Source of the DNA: Paracoccaceae bacterium
GTDB taxonomy: Bacteria > Pseudomonadota > Alphaproteobacteria > Rhodobacterales > Rhodobacteraceae
NCBI GenBank assembly: GCA_023263735.1
Contig: JALQUQ010000024.1
Span: forward strand, 1 to 14,717
Length of the DNA stretch: 14,717 nucleotides
Direction: 5' to 3'
Shown: in pieces, positions 1 through 7,514 of the stretch
Position numbering within the stretch: position 1 is the stretch's first letter
How the letters are laid out: each line of letters starts with the position of its first letter
The notes under the pieces: model-generated
The model's input: the letters and a program-made list of their open reading frames with translations, nothing else
Database searches by the model: none
Told to the model about the DNA's origin: nothing
Program-made: the position numbers and the translations under genes

Positions 1-56
1 GTCAAAATAGCCGCCCCAATGTGAAGCGATGCTGAAAAAATTCAATGATTTCAATG

Positions 57-70
57 GTCGAAATTTCGAC
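57..70. repeat. 14-bp perfect palindrome
   Basis: GTCGAAATTTCGAC reads the same on both strands. It lies in the 130-bp stretch left of the LacI-type gene, where I see no convincing gene. Just before it the heptamer TTCAATG occurs twice with a period of 9 (41-47 and 50-56). It could be an operator for a gene lying off the left edge. There is no direct evidence for a function. Confidence 0.3.
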
Positions 71-130
71 GATGGTCCTTTATTGGTAGGTCCGATACCC
101 TCCTTCCCAAACCCGGTTTAGGGGTTGACG

Positions 131-1141
131 CTAGGGGGTCATGGGGGGGGCGGTGGTTTCGCGGATGACGAGGGTGGCGTTCACCTCGACCACGGTGGGG
201 GGGGCGTCGGGGTCGGCGATGCGGTCCAGCAAGATCCGACCCAGCTTGCGGCCCAGATGGTGGGGGGATACGGCCAGCGTCGTCAGGGCGGGCGTCGCGA
301 CGGCGGCATCGGGAATGTCGTCAAAGCCGACAATCGAAACCTCTTTCCCCGGGGTCTTGCCCATGCGGGTCAGAGCCAGACTGGCCCCAAGCGCCACCAT
401 ATCACCATTGCAGACCAGCGCCGTCACCTCGGGGTGGGCCTTGGTCAGGGCTTGCATCGCCTCAAGCCCGGCAAGTTTCGTGTTCTCCGAGGGCCAGATC
501 AGCGGATGCGCCGAGCCCTGCGCAGCCATCGCCCGTTCATATCCGGCAATCCGTTCGCGGCGCACCGCCGTCATGAGCGTGCCACCGAAATAGGCGATGT
601 GGCGATGACCCAGCGACAGCAGATGGTCGGTCGCCTGCTGGGTGGCATCGGCGTTTCGAATGCCCAGATGGTCAAACGGGCTGTTCAGCCGCCGCAGAAA
701 GGTGACGGTCGGCAGTTTATGGGCCCGCAGGAAATCAAAGGTTTCGGTCGAGGTGGAATAGGCTGGCACCCATAAAAGCCCGCCCCGGCCGTGTTTCACA
801 AATGATTGCAGATGGCGGTGCTGGCGCGCGGCATCGTCGCGGGTATCCAGCACCGAGAGCAAAAAGCCCTCAGCCTCCAAAAGATCAACCGCGCCAGAGA
901 TCACCTCGGCGTTGAACGGGTTGGACAATTGGTTGATCAGAAATCCAATTTCTCGATTGTCGCCAGACCGCATCGCGGCGGCGCGTGAATTGGGCACGTA
1001 GTGCAGTTTTTTCACCGCCTCCAGCACCGCTGTCCGGGTTTCTTCGGAAATGCGGCCTGTCCCCCGCATCACCTGACTGACGGTCGGGATCGAGACGCCA
1101 GCCGCACGGGCAACGCTGGCCAAGGTGGGTTTCTCAGACAT
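131..1141 (-). CDS. LacI-family transcriptional regulator
   Basis: Predicted DNA-binding regulator of the neighbouring sugar-uptake operon. The 336-residue product has the usual LacI/GalR length and layout. A helix-turn-helix lies at about residues 6-26 (LASVARAAGVSIPTVSQVMR) and a hinge helix region at about 48-60 (YVPNSRAAAMRSG). A periplasmic-binding-protein-like effector domain follows from about residue 64, with the family signatures GHRHIAYFGG and VSIVGFDDIP. It starts at ATG 1141 with only a weak Shine-Dalgarno sequence. It is transcribed away from the ABC transporter operon and shares a 272-bp intergenic region with it, which contains two LacI-like operator dyads. The gene is therefore probably both autoregulated and the local repressor. 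The effector is inferred to be the transported glycoside or a product derived from it. Family assignment is firm; ligand is inference. Confidence 0.95.
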   Translation of the reverse strand: MSEKPTLASVARAAGVSIPTVSQVMRGTGRISEETRTAVLEAVKKLHYVPNSRAAAMRSGDNREIGFLINQLSNPFNAEVISGAVDLLEAEGFLLSVLDTRDDAARQHRHLQSFVKHGRGGLLWVPAYSTSTETFDFLRAHKLPTVTFLRRLNSPFDHLGIRNADATQQATDHLLSLGHRHIAYFGGTLMTAVRRERIAGYERAMAAQGSAHPLIWPSENTKLAGLEAMQALTKAHPEVTALVCNGDMVALGASLALTRMGKTPGKEVSIVGFDDIPDAAVATPALTTLAVSPHHLGRKLGRILLDRIADPDAPPTVVEVNATLVIRETTAPPMTP

Positions 1142-1157
1142 TCACAGCGCCGCTGCA

Positions 1158-1175
1158 CGATATAACGATTTTCCA
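1158..1175. promoter_or_regulatory. Imperfect LacI-type operator (second site)
   Basis: On the minus strand this reads TGGAAAATCGTTATATCG. It agrees with the better dyad at 1247-1264 at 13 of 18 positions, and the half-site CGTTATATC is identical. It has the central CG typical of LacI/GalR operators. It lies 17 bp upstream of the regulator's ATG, so occupancy would affect the regulator's own expression. The two dyad centres are 89 bp apart. The dyad is imperfect, so this is a moderate-confidence call. Confidence 0.45.
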
Positions 1176-1238
1176 AACTTTGCCTTTTGTCCGCGCCGGG
1201 ACAAGGGCTTTCATCGATTTTCAAAGGAAAATTTATCG

Positions 1239-1267
1239 TTGACAGGTGATACAACGTTATATCAGAT
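1239..1267 (+). promoter_or_regulatory. Promoter candidate for the transporter operon
   Basis: A perfect -35 hexamer TTGACA lies at 1239-1244. At a 17-bp spacing the -10 position (1262-1267) is TCAGAT, which is a poor match, so the promoter may be weak or need an activator. The spacer is almost filled by the operator dyad at 1247-1264, the classic arrangement for repression. If correct, transcription starts near 1275 and leaves an untranslated leader of about 140 nt before the ATG at 1414. Confidence 0.5.
1247..1264. promoter_or_regulatory. LacI-type operator dyad
   Basis: TGATACAACGTTATATCA is an 18-bp dyad with 8 of 9 base pairs symmetric and a central CG, as expected for a LacI/GalR-family binding site. 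It sits directly between the TTGACA -35 and the -10 region of the promoter reading into the ABC transporter operon. Binding by the divergently encoded LacI-type protein would block RNA polymerase. The assignment rests on symmetry and position only. Confidence 0.65.
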
Positions 1268-1413
1268 TTAGGCATCCAATCGGCAAGAATCGCATGCGCT
1301 GTGTGCGGCTTTCGAGGGGGGAGGAATTCGCTGCTTTGGGCGTCGATCCAGATTCAGCGGCGCGGAACGTCCACAGTGATCGGTCCGTGTGTCATCAACA
1401 GGGAGGAATAAGA

Positions 1414-2682
1414 ATGACTCGCTTTACAAAACTTGCCGGCGCGGTTTCGGGTCTGGCCATCATGCTGGGCGCGACATGGGCGCAGGCCGAGGTGCTGTTT
1501 TGGTCCACGCAGGCCCGTCCCGTCGAAGAAGCGCAGGCGATGCGGGACAATGTCTTGAAGGGCTTTGAGGGTGGCGTCGATTACCAGCCGAACGAAGATG
1601 GCCCTTGGCTGACCCGTTTGCAGGCCGAGCTTGAGGCTGGTTCGGGGTCGATCGGTGTTTTGGGCGGTCTGCACGGCAGTTTTTCGGCCATGAACCCCGA
1701 CGATCTGGTTGATCTTGACGATCTGGGCGTGGTCTCCAGCAGCGAGACCTATAACACGCTGGCCAAACTGGGCACCGACCATCTGCAATATGTGCCGTGG
1801 ATGCAGGCCAGCTATATCATGGCCGCCAACAAACAGGCGCTGCAATATCTTCCGGCCGGGGCGGACATCAACGCGCTGAGCTATGACCAGTTGATCGAAT
1901 GGACCGCCAATGTCGAAGCGGCGACCGGCGAAAAGAAATTCGGGTTCCCGGCTGGGGAAAAGGGGCTGAAGCACCGCTTTTTCCAAGGGTATCTCTATCC
2001 GTCCTACACGAATGGCGTGGTGCGCACCTTTGCCTCGGATGAGGCTGTGGTCGCTTGGGAAAAGTTCCGCGAATTGTGGTCGCACACCAACCCGGCTTCG
2101 ACCAACTTTGCGAACATGCAAGAGCAGTTGCTGAATGGCGATGCGTGGATCGTGTTTGACCACACCTCGCGACTGGCTCAGGCCTTCAACGAACGCCCGG
2201 ATGATTTCGTGGCCTTCCCGGCCCCGGCAGGCCCCAAGGGCCGCGGGTTCATGCCGGTTCTGGTCGGCATGGCCATTCCGCGCACGGCCCCCGATCTGGA
2301 TGCGGCCAAGGCCTTGGTGTCCTATATGCTGAAGCCCGAAACCCAAATCGCAACGCTAAAGGCCACCAACTTCTTCCCGGTTGTGAATGTCGAACTGCCG
2401 GCAGATGTGCCGCCAGCGGTCAAGGCCGCCGGGGATGCCGTTGCCATCATGAGCGCGTCGCCTGATGCAAACCCGGGGCTCTTGCCGGCGGGGCTGGGCG
2501 ACAAAGGGGGCGATTTCAGCCGCGTCTATGTGGATACCTTTGAGCGGATCATTCTGGCCGGTCAGGATATCCGCAGCGTGCTGGACGATCAAAAGGCCGT
2601 TCTGGCCAAGATCATGCAAGACTCTGGCGCGCCGTGCTGGGCACCGGATGCCCCCTCCGAAGGCGCTTGCCCGGTCGAATGA
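1414..2682 (+). CDS. ABC transporter sugar-binding protein (family 1 extracellular solute-binding)
   Basis: Periplasmic binding protein that captures the carbohydrate and delivers it to the membrane permeases. The 422-residue product has a clear Sec signal peptide: positive N-region (MTRFTK), hydrophobic core, and a predicted cut after AQA at residue 25. The reading frame is open further upstream to 1246, but the start at ATG 1414 is preferred. It has a strong GGAGG at 1402-1406 seven bases upstream and places the signal peptide exactly at the N-terminus. Length and folding class fit the MalE/UgpB-type family. Two cysteines near the C-terminus (CWAPD...ACPVE) could form a disulphide. It is the first gene of the operon and is followed by a hairpin before the permease genes. 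The exact ligand cannot be read from the protein; the downstream enzymes point to a hexosyl-glycerate. Confidence 0.93.
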   Translation: MTRFTKLAGAVSGLAIMLGATWAQAEVLFWSTQARPVEEAQAMRDNVLKGFEGGVDYQPNEDGPWLTRLQAELEAGSGSIGVLGGLHGSFSAMNPDDLVDLDDLGVVSSSETYNTLAKLGTDHLQYVPWMQASYIMAANKQALQYLPAGADINALSYDQLIEWTANVEAATGEKKFGFPAGEKGLKHRFFQGYLYPSYTNGVVRTFASDEAVVAWEKFRELWSHTNPASTNFANMQEQLLNGDAWIVFDHTSRLAQAFNERPDDFVAFPAPAGPKGRGFMPVLVGMAIPRTAPDLDAAKALVSYMLKPETQIATLKATNFFPVVNVELPADVPPAVKAAGDAVAIMSASPDANPGLLPAGLGDKGGDFSRVYVDTFERIILAGQDIRSVLDDQKAVLAKIMQDSGAPCWAPDAPSEGACPVE

Positions 2683-2709
2683 TCGCGGGCGCGACGAACT
2701 GACTTCGTT

Positions 2710-2731
2710 TCCGGGCCCGATGTGGCCCGGA
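2710..2731 (+). terminator. Intercistronic hairpin after the binding-protein gene
   Basis: A perfect 8-bp stem (TCCGGGCC paired with GGCCCGGA) closes a 6-nt loop in the 103-bp gap between binding protein and first permease. No T-run follows, so it is not a classical intrinsic terminator. In many ABC operons such hairpins stabilise the upstream mRNA or partly attenuate readthrough, making binding protein more abundant than permease. That role is inferred here. Confidence 0.5.
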
Positions 2732-2785
2732 TTCCCCCAACTTGTCAGACCGGGCGCGCCGCGCGCACCGTGATCGGAGGGCGCG

Positions 2786-3631
2786 ATGTCTCCGCGATAT
2801 TTGCCATATATCTTGATCTTGCCTGTAACGCTGTTTCTCTGTGCGTTCTTTTTGTACCCGTTCCTTCTGGTGGCGCGTCAGGCCTTTCTCTCTGACGGGG
2901 GCTACAGCCTTCAGAACTTCCGCGAGACCATGGGGTACTGGAAGTTCTCGATTTCCCTTCAAAACACGATGCTTTTGGCGCTGGCCGTTGTGCCGGTGCA
3001 AGTGTCGCTGGCCCTGCTTATGGCCACCATGGTCAGCCGCATGAAAAAGGGGCGCGATCTTGTGCTGTATATCTGGACGATCCCGCTGGGCATTTCTGAT
3101 CTGGCGGCGGGGATCATCTGGTTTGCGATTTTCGAACAATCGGGCTTTCTGAACAGCATGCTGACCGGGCTGGGCGTGATCGACAAACCGGCCGTTCTTT
3201 TGGGGTATCAAAACCCGCTGTTGGTGTTCATCGCCATTGCGCTTGCCGAAATATGGCGGGCAACGGCGATCATGCTGGTGATCCTTGTGGCCGGTATCGG
3301 GCTGATCCCCAAGGAATATTACGAAGCGGCCGAGGTTTTCGGCGCGTCACCGTGGCAGCGGTTTCTGCGGATCACCTTGCCGCTCTTGCGCCCGTCGCTG
3401 CAAACGGCGCTGATCTTGCGGGTTGTGCTGGCCTTTGAGGTCTTTGCCGTGGTTGTGGCGCTTGGGGGCACCCTGTTCCCGGTCATGATGGGGCAGATCT
3501 ATTCCTACCAGTTTGACCTGCAGAATGCGGGCGGTGCGGCGGCCCTTGCCTTGGTTGTGCTTGCGATCTCGATTGCCTTTACCCTTGTCATCCTGCGTGC
3601 CCTGCGCGTTCCGAAAGGAGCCACGATATGA
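2786..3631 (+). CDS. Carbohydrate ABC transporter permease, MalF/UgpA type
   Basis: First of two inner-membrane subunits forming the transport channel. The 281-residue protein is highly hydrophobic, with about six predicted membrane segments, the first at about residues 8-29. It carries the EAA loop that docks on the ATPase at about 178-203, with EAA at 180-182, a following GAS at 186-188 and the LPLLRP end. The start at ATG 2786 has GGAGG at 2776-2780, five bases away. Its stop codon overlaps the start of the second permease by 4 bp (ATGA), so the two are translationally coupled and made in equal amounts. The short N-terminus lacks the extra long region of enterobacterial MalF and resembles UgpA and other alphaproteobacterial sugar permeases. 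Confidence 0.94.
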   Translation: MSPRYLPYILILPVTLFLCAFFLYPFLLVARQAFLSDGGYSLQNFRETMGYWKFSISLQNTMLLALAVVPVQVSLALLMATMVSRMKKGRDLVLYIWTIPLGISDLAAGIIWFAIFEQSGFLNSMLTGLGVIDKPAVLLGYQNPLLVFIAIALAEIWRATAIMLVILVAGIGLIPKEYYEAAEVFGASPWQRFLRITLPLLRPSLQTALILRVVLAFEVFAVVVALGGTLFPVMMGQIYSYQFDLQNAGGAAALALVVLAISIAFTLVILRALRVPKGATI

Positions 3632-4467
3632 CCCCCGTCACCACGGCCGCCCCCCGTGCGGCGACCAAAGCGCCCGCCCGCAGGGTCTATGCCGCCTCAG
3701 TTCTATTGCTGTCGGTTTGGGTCTTGGGTCCGATCTATCTGTTGTTCGTCAACACCCTGTCATCGCCCGAGGCCGTCAACAGCTTTCCCAAGTCGTTCAT
3801 TCCCCAGTTCGATCTGGGCAGTCTGGCGTTTTTCGCAAAGTTCGATGGCATGCTGGCCGCCTTGGGCAATTCGGTGATCGTGGCGGCGATGACCATGGTG
3901 ATGTCGATCGCGATCGGGGCACCGGCCGGTTATGCGTTGTCGCGCTTTGAGTTTCGGGGCAAAGAGCTGTTTCGTTTGCTGATCCTGCTCACGCGGGCCT
4001 TTCCGCTGCCGTTGCTGGCCTTGCCCTTGGCGGTGCTGTTCATTCGGACCGGGCTGGACGATACGACCTTTGGTCTGGCGCTGGTTCACACGACCTTGGC
4101 CATTCCCTTTGCGGTTCTGATCACCTTTTCCCTGTTTTCGGGCATTCCGATCGAATTGGAAGAGGCCGCCTGGACCTTGGGCTGCACGCGACTGACCGCC
4201 TTTACCAAGGTCGTCTTGCCCCTGATCCTGCCCGGGATCACCGCCAGCGCCATCTTTGCCTTTGTCATCAGTTGGAACGAGGTCTTTGCCGCCGCCGTCC
4301 TGACCATCGAAAACCGCACGTTGACCGCCTTTCTTTTGCAGAAACTGGGGGATGCGCCGATCCATCTGAAATTTGCAGGCGGGTTCATTCTGGTGACGCC
4401 GGCGCTGATCTTCATCTTTGCCGTTCGCAAATATCTGTTCGCCATGTGGGGCATCGCCAACCGCTAG
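3628..4467 (+). CDS. Carbohydrate ABC transporter permease, MalG/UgpE type
   Basis: Second inner-membrane channel subunit, the partner of the preceding permease. The 279-residue protein has a first membrane segment at about residues 20-42 and further hydrophobic segments at about 82-105, 115-140, 148-172, 205-227 and 250-266. Its EAA loop lies at about 175-202 (EAA at 179-181, glycine at 185, ending LPLILP). It starts at ATG 3628, overlapping the stop of the upstream permease, with a GAAAGGAG ribosome site at 3613-3620. A 26-bp gap leads to the ATPase gene. Family assignment is secure; substrate is inferred from the operon. Confidence 0.94.
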   Translation: MTPVTTAAPRAATKAPARRVYAASVLLLSVWVLGPIYLLFVNTLSSPEAVNSFPKSFIPQFDLGSLAFFAKFDGMLAALGNSVIVAAMTMVMSIAIGAPAGYALSRFEFRGKELFRLLILLTRAFPLPLLALPLAVLFIRTGLDDTTFGLALVHTTLAIPFAVLITFSLFSGIPIELEEAAWTLGCTRLTAFTKVVLPLILPGITASAIFAFVISWNEVFAAAVLTIENRTLTAFLLQKLGDAPIHLKFAGGFILVTPALIFIFAVRKYLFAMWGIANR

Positions 4468-4493
4468 GTCGGCTGGTGCCAAGGAGGAAAGAA

Positions 4494-5534
4494 ATGGCTG
4501 AAATTCAAATCAAAAATGTCGCAAAGGCATTCGGGTCCTACACGGCGCTGCATGACATCAATCTGACGATTGCCGATCAGGAATTCATGGTGCTCTTGGG
4601 GGCGTCGGGCTGTGGCAAGACCACGCTCTTGCGGATCGTCGCGGGCCTTGAAACTGCAACCACGGGCGAGGTCTGGATCGGCGGGCGACGGGTGGATCAC
4701 CTGCCGCCCAAGGACCGTGGCATTGCCATGGTGTTTCAAAACTATGCCGTGTTCCCGCATCTGACTGTGTTTGAAAACATCGGCTTTGGCTTGCGGATGA
4801 AGAAATTGCCCGAGGCCGAGGTGAAACGCCGGGTCGAACGCACCGCGACCCTGATGCATATCGAACAACTGCTTGGCCGGTATTCGGGCGAATTGTCCGG
4901 GGGGCAGCGGCAGCGGGTTGCAGTGGCGCGCGCCTTGGCGATGGAACCCGATGTCATCTTGATGGATGAACCGCTGTCGAACCTTGATGCGCTGTTGCGG
5001 CTGGAAATGCGGGCCGAACTCAAAGGCGTTCTGGCCGAGTCAAAGACCACCGCGATCTATGTGACGCATGATCAGGTAGAGGCGATGAGTCTGGCCGACC
5101 GGATCAGCGTCATGCATCAGGGGCGGATCGTTCAGGCCGACAAGCCGGTTGCCATCTATCGCAACCCGGCCGCCGAATTCGTCGCGGGGTTCATCGGAAA
5201 TCCGCCGATGAATTTCCTTCCCGCAGACCCAAGGGGGGATGGCAAATGGATGGTCGCCGGGCAGGTCATCGATGGGCCGACCCATTCCGGTGCCTTGAAA
5301 TTCGCCATCCGCCCCGAGGATGTGAAACTGGGCGACCATGGTCTGCCCGCGACCGTTCGGCTGGTCGAACCGCTGGGCGCGCATCTCTTGGTAACCTGCG
5401 ATGTGGGCGGCACGCTGTTTCGCGCCGTGCTGGACAGCGACCTGAGCCTGAAACTGGGCGACACATTGACCTTGACCCCGCAGGGCGACCGGCAGCGCTG
5501 GTTCGACCCCGCCACGACCCTAGCTGTTGCATGA
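4494..5534 (+). CDS. Carbohydrate ABC transporter ATP-binding protein, MalK/UgpC type
   Basis: Cytoplasmic ATPase that powers uptake. The 346-residue protein shows all nucleotide-binding motifs: Walker A GASGCGKTT at 36-44, Q-loop glutamine 82, signature LSGGQ at 134-138, Walker B VILMDEP at 154-160, D-loop SNLD at 162-165 and H-loop histidine 192. A C-terminal MalK-like regulatory (TOBE/OB-fold) region covers about residues 235-346 and includes FAIRPEDVKLG. The frame is open upstream into the permease gene, but ATG 4494 is chosen because of the AAGGAGG at 4481-4487 and because it gives the normal N-terminus. The stop lies just upstream of the glycosidase start, whose ribosome site overlaps it, so the two are closely coupled. 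Confidence 0.96.
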   Translation: MAEIQIKNVAKAFGSYTALHDINLTIADQEFMVLLGASGCGKTTLLRIVAGLETATTGEVWIGGRRVDHLPPKDRGIAMVFQNYAVFPHLTVFENIGFGLRMKKLPEAEVKRRVERTATLMHIEQLLGRYSGELSGGQRQRVAVARALAMEPDVILMDEPLSNLDALLRLEMRAELKGVLAESKTTAIYVTHDQVEAMSLADRISVMHQGRIVQADKPVAIYRNPAAEFVAGFIGNPPMNFLPADPRGDGKWMVAGQVIDGPTHSGALKFAIRPEDVKLGDHGLPATVRLVEPLGAHLLVTCDVGGTLFRAVLDSDLSLKLGDTLTLTPQGDRQRWFDPATTLAVA

Positions 5535-5544
5535 GGATAGCACG

Positions 5545-6822
5545 ATGAAACAGGATCTGATTGAACAGGCCAAGGCCGTCATGCGCAAGAATGACTGCGG
5601 CACCTATACCGTTCCGACGCACGGGCTTTACCCGTTTCAGTGGAACTGGGACAGCGCCTTGGTCGCTCTGGGCTTTGCCTGCTATGACGAAGACCGCGCC
5701 TGGACCGAGATCGAGACCCTGCTGGCCCATCAATGGGAAGACGGCATGGTGCCCCACATCGTTTTTCACAAACATGACGATGGCTATTTTCCGGGCCCGG
5801 ATGTCTGGCGCACGGGGCGGGCGGTGCCGACCACCGGCATCACCCAACCCGCTGTCGCAGGTTTTGCCCTGCGGCGCATTCTGGATCGCTCGTCCAATCC
5901 GGAACGCTTTAGGGAACGCGCCCGCGCGGCGGTTCGAAAAATCCACGCTTGGCATGACTGGTTCTATCGCACCCGCGATCCGCAGCAGACGGGGCTTGTG
6001 GCCCTGATCCACCCGTGGGAAGCGGGGCGCGACAATTCCATCGATTGGGACGACGCCTTTACCCGCGTTCCGACCGATGGGGTCGAACCCTTCAAACGCC
6101 GTGACACCAGCCACGCCAACCCCGCGCACCGCCCGACGGACGAACAATACAAACGCTATATCTATCTGGTGCAACTGTTCCGCTCGTTGAACTGGGATAC
6201 GGCAAAGCTGCATGATGCCTCGCCCTTTCGCGTGGTGGACCCGGGCTTTAACGCCATTCTGATCCGGGCTTGCAGCGATGTGGCCGATCTGGCCGATTGG
6301 CTGGGCGAGGGGCAGATCGCCCGCCAGTCGCGCGATTTTGCCGCCAAGGGCATCGCGGCCATGGAAACGCTGTGGAGCGACAAACTGGGCCAATATCTGT
6401 GCTTTGATCGGGTGTCGAACACCTTGGTCCAAGGGGCCTCGGTCGGTGGGATCATGGCGGCCTTTTGTGCCATCCCCGCGGCCCGGGCCGCCGCCTTGGC
6501 CCAGCGGGTCAGGGCCTTGGCGGAACAGGTGGAGTATTTGCTGCCCAGTCATGACCCGCGCGAACCGGGGTTCGACAGCAAACGCTATTGGCGGGGGCCG
6601 GTGTGGCTGATCGTCAATTACATGGTGGCAGATGGCCTGCGGGCTGCGGGCGAAACCGCCGTGGCCGATCAGATCGAAACCGACAGTCTGCGCCTGATCG
6701 ACAAGGGGGGCTTTGCCGAATATTACGACCCGATGACCGGCGAACCCTGCGGCGGCGGCAGCTTTACCTGGACGGCGGCGATGGTGATCGAAATGCTGTC
6801 GGCCCGGCGGGTGGCGGCGTGA
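5545..6822 (+). CDS. GH63/MGH1-like glycoside hydrolase, probable mannosylglycerate (or glucosylglycerate) hydrolase
   Basis: Predicted inverting alpha-glycosidase that hydrolyses a hexosyl-glycerate to free hexose and D-glycerate. The 425-residue length suits the bacterial mannosylglycerate/glucosylglycerate hydrolases. Recognisable family segments are WNWDS at 33-37, HPWEAGRDNS at 156-165, a GPVW...NY block at 351-359, and AEYYDPMTGE at 391-400 followed by GGGSFTWTAA at 403-412. By analogy with characterised relatives, Asp163 is the likely general acid and Glu392 the likely general base. There is no signal peptide, so it acts in the cytoplasm on imported substrate. A TTG at 5527 is in frame, but ATG 5545 has GAGGA at 5533-5537 seven bases away and is preferred. 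The stop overlaps the next gene's GTG by 4 bp. Family assignment is strong. The mannosyl versus glucosyl choice rests on the neighbouring isomerase. Confidence 0.85.
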   Translation: MKQDLIEQAKAVMRKNDCGTYTVPTHGLYPFQWNWDSALVALGFACYDEDRAWTEIETLLAHQWEDGMVPHIVFHKHDDGYFPGPDVWRTGRAVPTTGITQPAVAGFALRRILDRSSNPERFRERARAAVRKIHAWHDWFYRTRDPQQTGLVALIHPWEAGRDNSIDWDDAFTRVPTDGVEPFKRRDTSHANPAHRPTDEQYKRYIYLVQLFRSLNWDTAKLHDASPFRVVDPGFNAILIRACSDVADLADWLGEGQIARQSRDFAAKGIAAMETLWSDKLGQYLCFDRVSNTLVQGASVGGIMAAFCAIPAARAAALAQRVRALAEQVEYLLPSHDPREPGFDSKRYWRGPVWLIVNYMVADGLRAAGETAVADQIETDSLRLIDKGGFAEYYDPMTGEPCGGGSFTWTAAMVIEMLSARRVAA

Positions 6823-7505
6823 AACGGTCGCGCATCAACGCCATCATCGCCGAAGCGGATGAGATGATCCGCGCCCATGGCTTTGTCCTGCCGCCCTTTG
6901 CCCGGTGGTCGCCCAAAGAGTTTCGGGCCCAGGCCGATACGGCCAAGCATGTGATCGCATCGCGCTGCGGTTGGGACATTACCGATTATGGCGCGGGTCA
7001 TTTCGAAACCATGGGCCTTTTTCTCTTTACGCTGCGCAACGGCCTTCTTGCCGATCTGCAGCGGGGCGGGGGCATGTGCTATGCGGAAAAGGTGCTGATT
7101 TCGAAACAGGATCAGCTTTCCCCCATGCACACCCATGTCGTGAAGGCCGAAGATATCATCAACCGGGGTGGGGCGACGCTGGTGGTTGAACTTTTTGGAT
7201 CGGATGATCAGGGGGCCTTTGCCGAAGATCGGGGCGGCACGGTCTGGTGCGACGGGCTGCGCCTTGATTATCAACCGGGCCAGAAACTGCGGCTTGCGCC
7301 CGGGCAAAGCGTGACCCTGCGCCCCGGGGATTGGCACGCCTTTTGGGGCGAAGGGGGCGATGTCCTGATCGGTGAGGTTTCAACCGTGAACGATGATGAG
7401 ACCGACAATATCTTTCGCGATCCGATTGGCCGTTTTGCCAAGATCGAAGAGGACGTGGCGCCCACGCATCTCTTGGTCAGCGATTACCGCCAGTGGCTGA
7501 GCTGA
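6819..7505 (+). CDS. D-lyxose/D-mannose isomerase (cupin-type aldose-ketose isomerase)
   Basis: Predicted metal-dependent isomerase of the D-lyxose isomerase family (EC 5.3.1.15), members of which also interconvert D-mannose and D-fructose. The 228-residue length is typical. The metal site expected for the family is visible: His104 and His106 in SPMHTHVVKAED, Glu111, and His173 in the DWHAFWGEG segment. The start is GTG 6819, overlapping the TGA of the hydrolase (GTGA), which implies tight translational coupling. Longer frames upstream run through the hydrolase gene and are not plausible. In this operon the likely job is to convert free mannose released by the hydrolase into fructose for glycolysis. 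Use on lyxose itself has no support from the neighbours. Confidence 0.87.
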   Translation: MKRSRINAIIAEADEMIRAHGFVLPPFARWSPKEFRAQADTAKHVIASRCGWDITDYGAGHFETMGLFLFTLRNGLLADLQRGGGMCYAEKVLISKQDQLSPMHTHVVKAEDIINRGGATLVVELFGSDDQGAFAEDRGGTVWCDGLRLDYQPGQKLRLAPGQSVTLRPGDWHAFWGEGGDVLIGEVSTVNDDETDNIFRDPIGRFAKIEEDVAPTHLLVSDYRQWLS

Positions 7506-7514
7506 TCTGACGGC

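Noticed and set aside
106..123. Imperfect inverted repeat downstream of the regulator gene as an intrinsic terminator
   Set aside because: The stem is short with a bulge and no T-run follows on the minus strand, so there is too little to call a terminator.
1..130. Possible gene at the left edge
   Set aside because: Short frames stay open to the edge on the minus strand, but there is no ATG with a ribosome site and the stretch is too short to judge coding. I see no supportable gene here.
1069..1275. Small minus-strand frame spanning the regulator start and promoter region
   Set aside because: It overlaps the regulator's start and both operator dyads, and the protein has no recognisable features.
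1354..2346. 330-codon minus-strand frame across the binding-protein gene
   Set aside because: It lies opposite a gene with a clear signal peptide and ribosome site; no motif seen in the antisense product.
5266..6552. 428-codon open frame on the minus strand across the ATPase end and hydrolase gene
   Set aside because: It spans two well-supported plus-strand genes and has no recognisable domain; it is typical of antisense frames in high-GC DNA.
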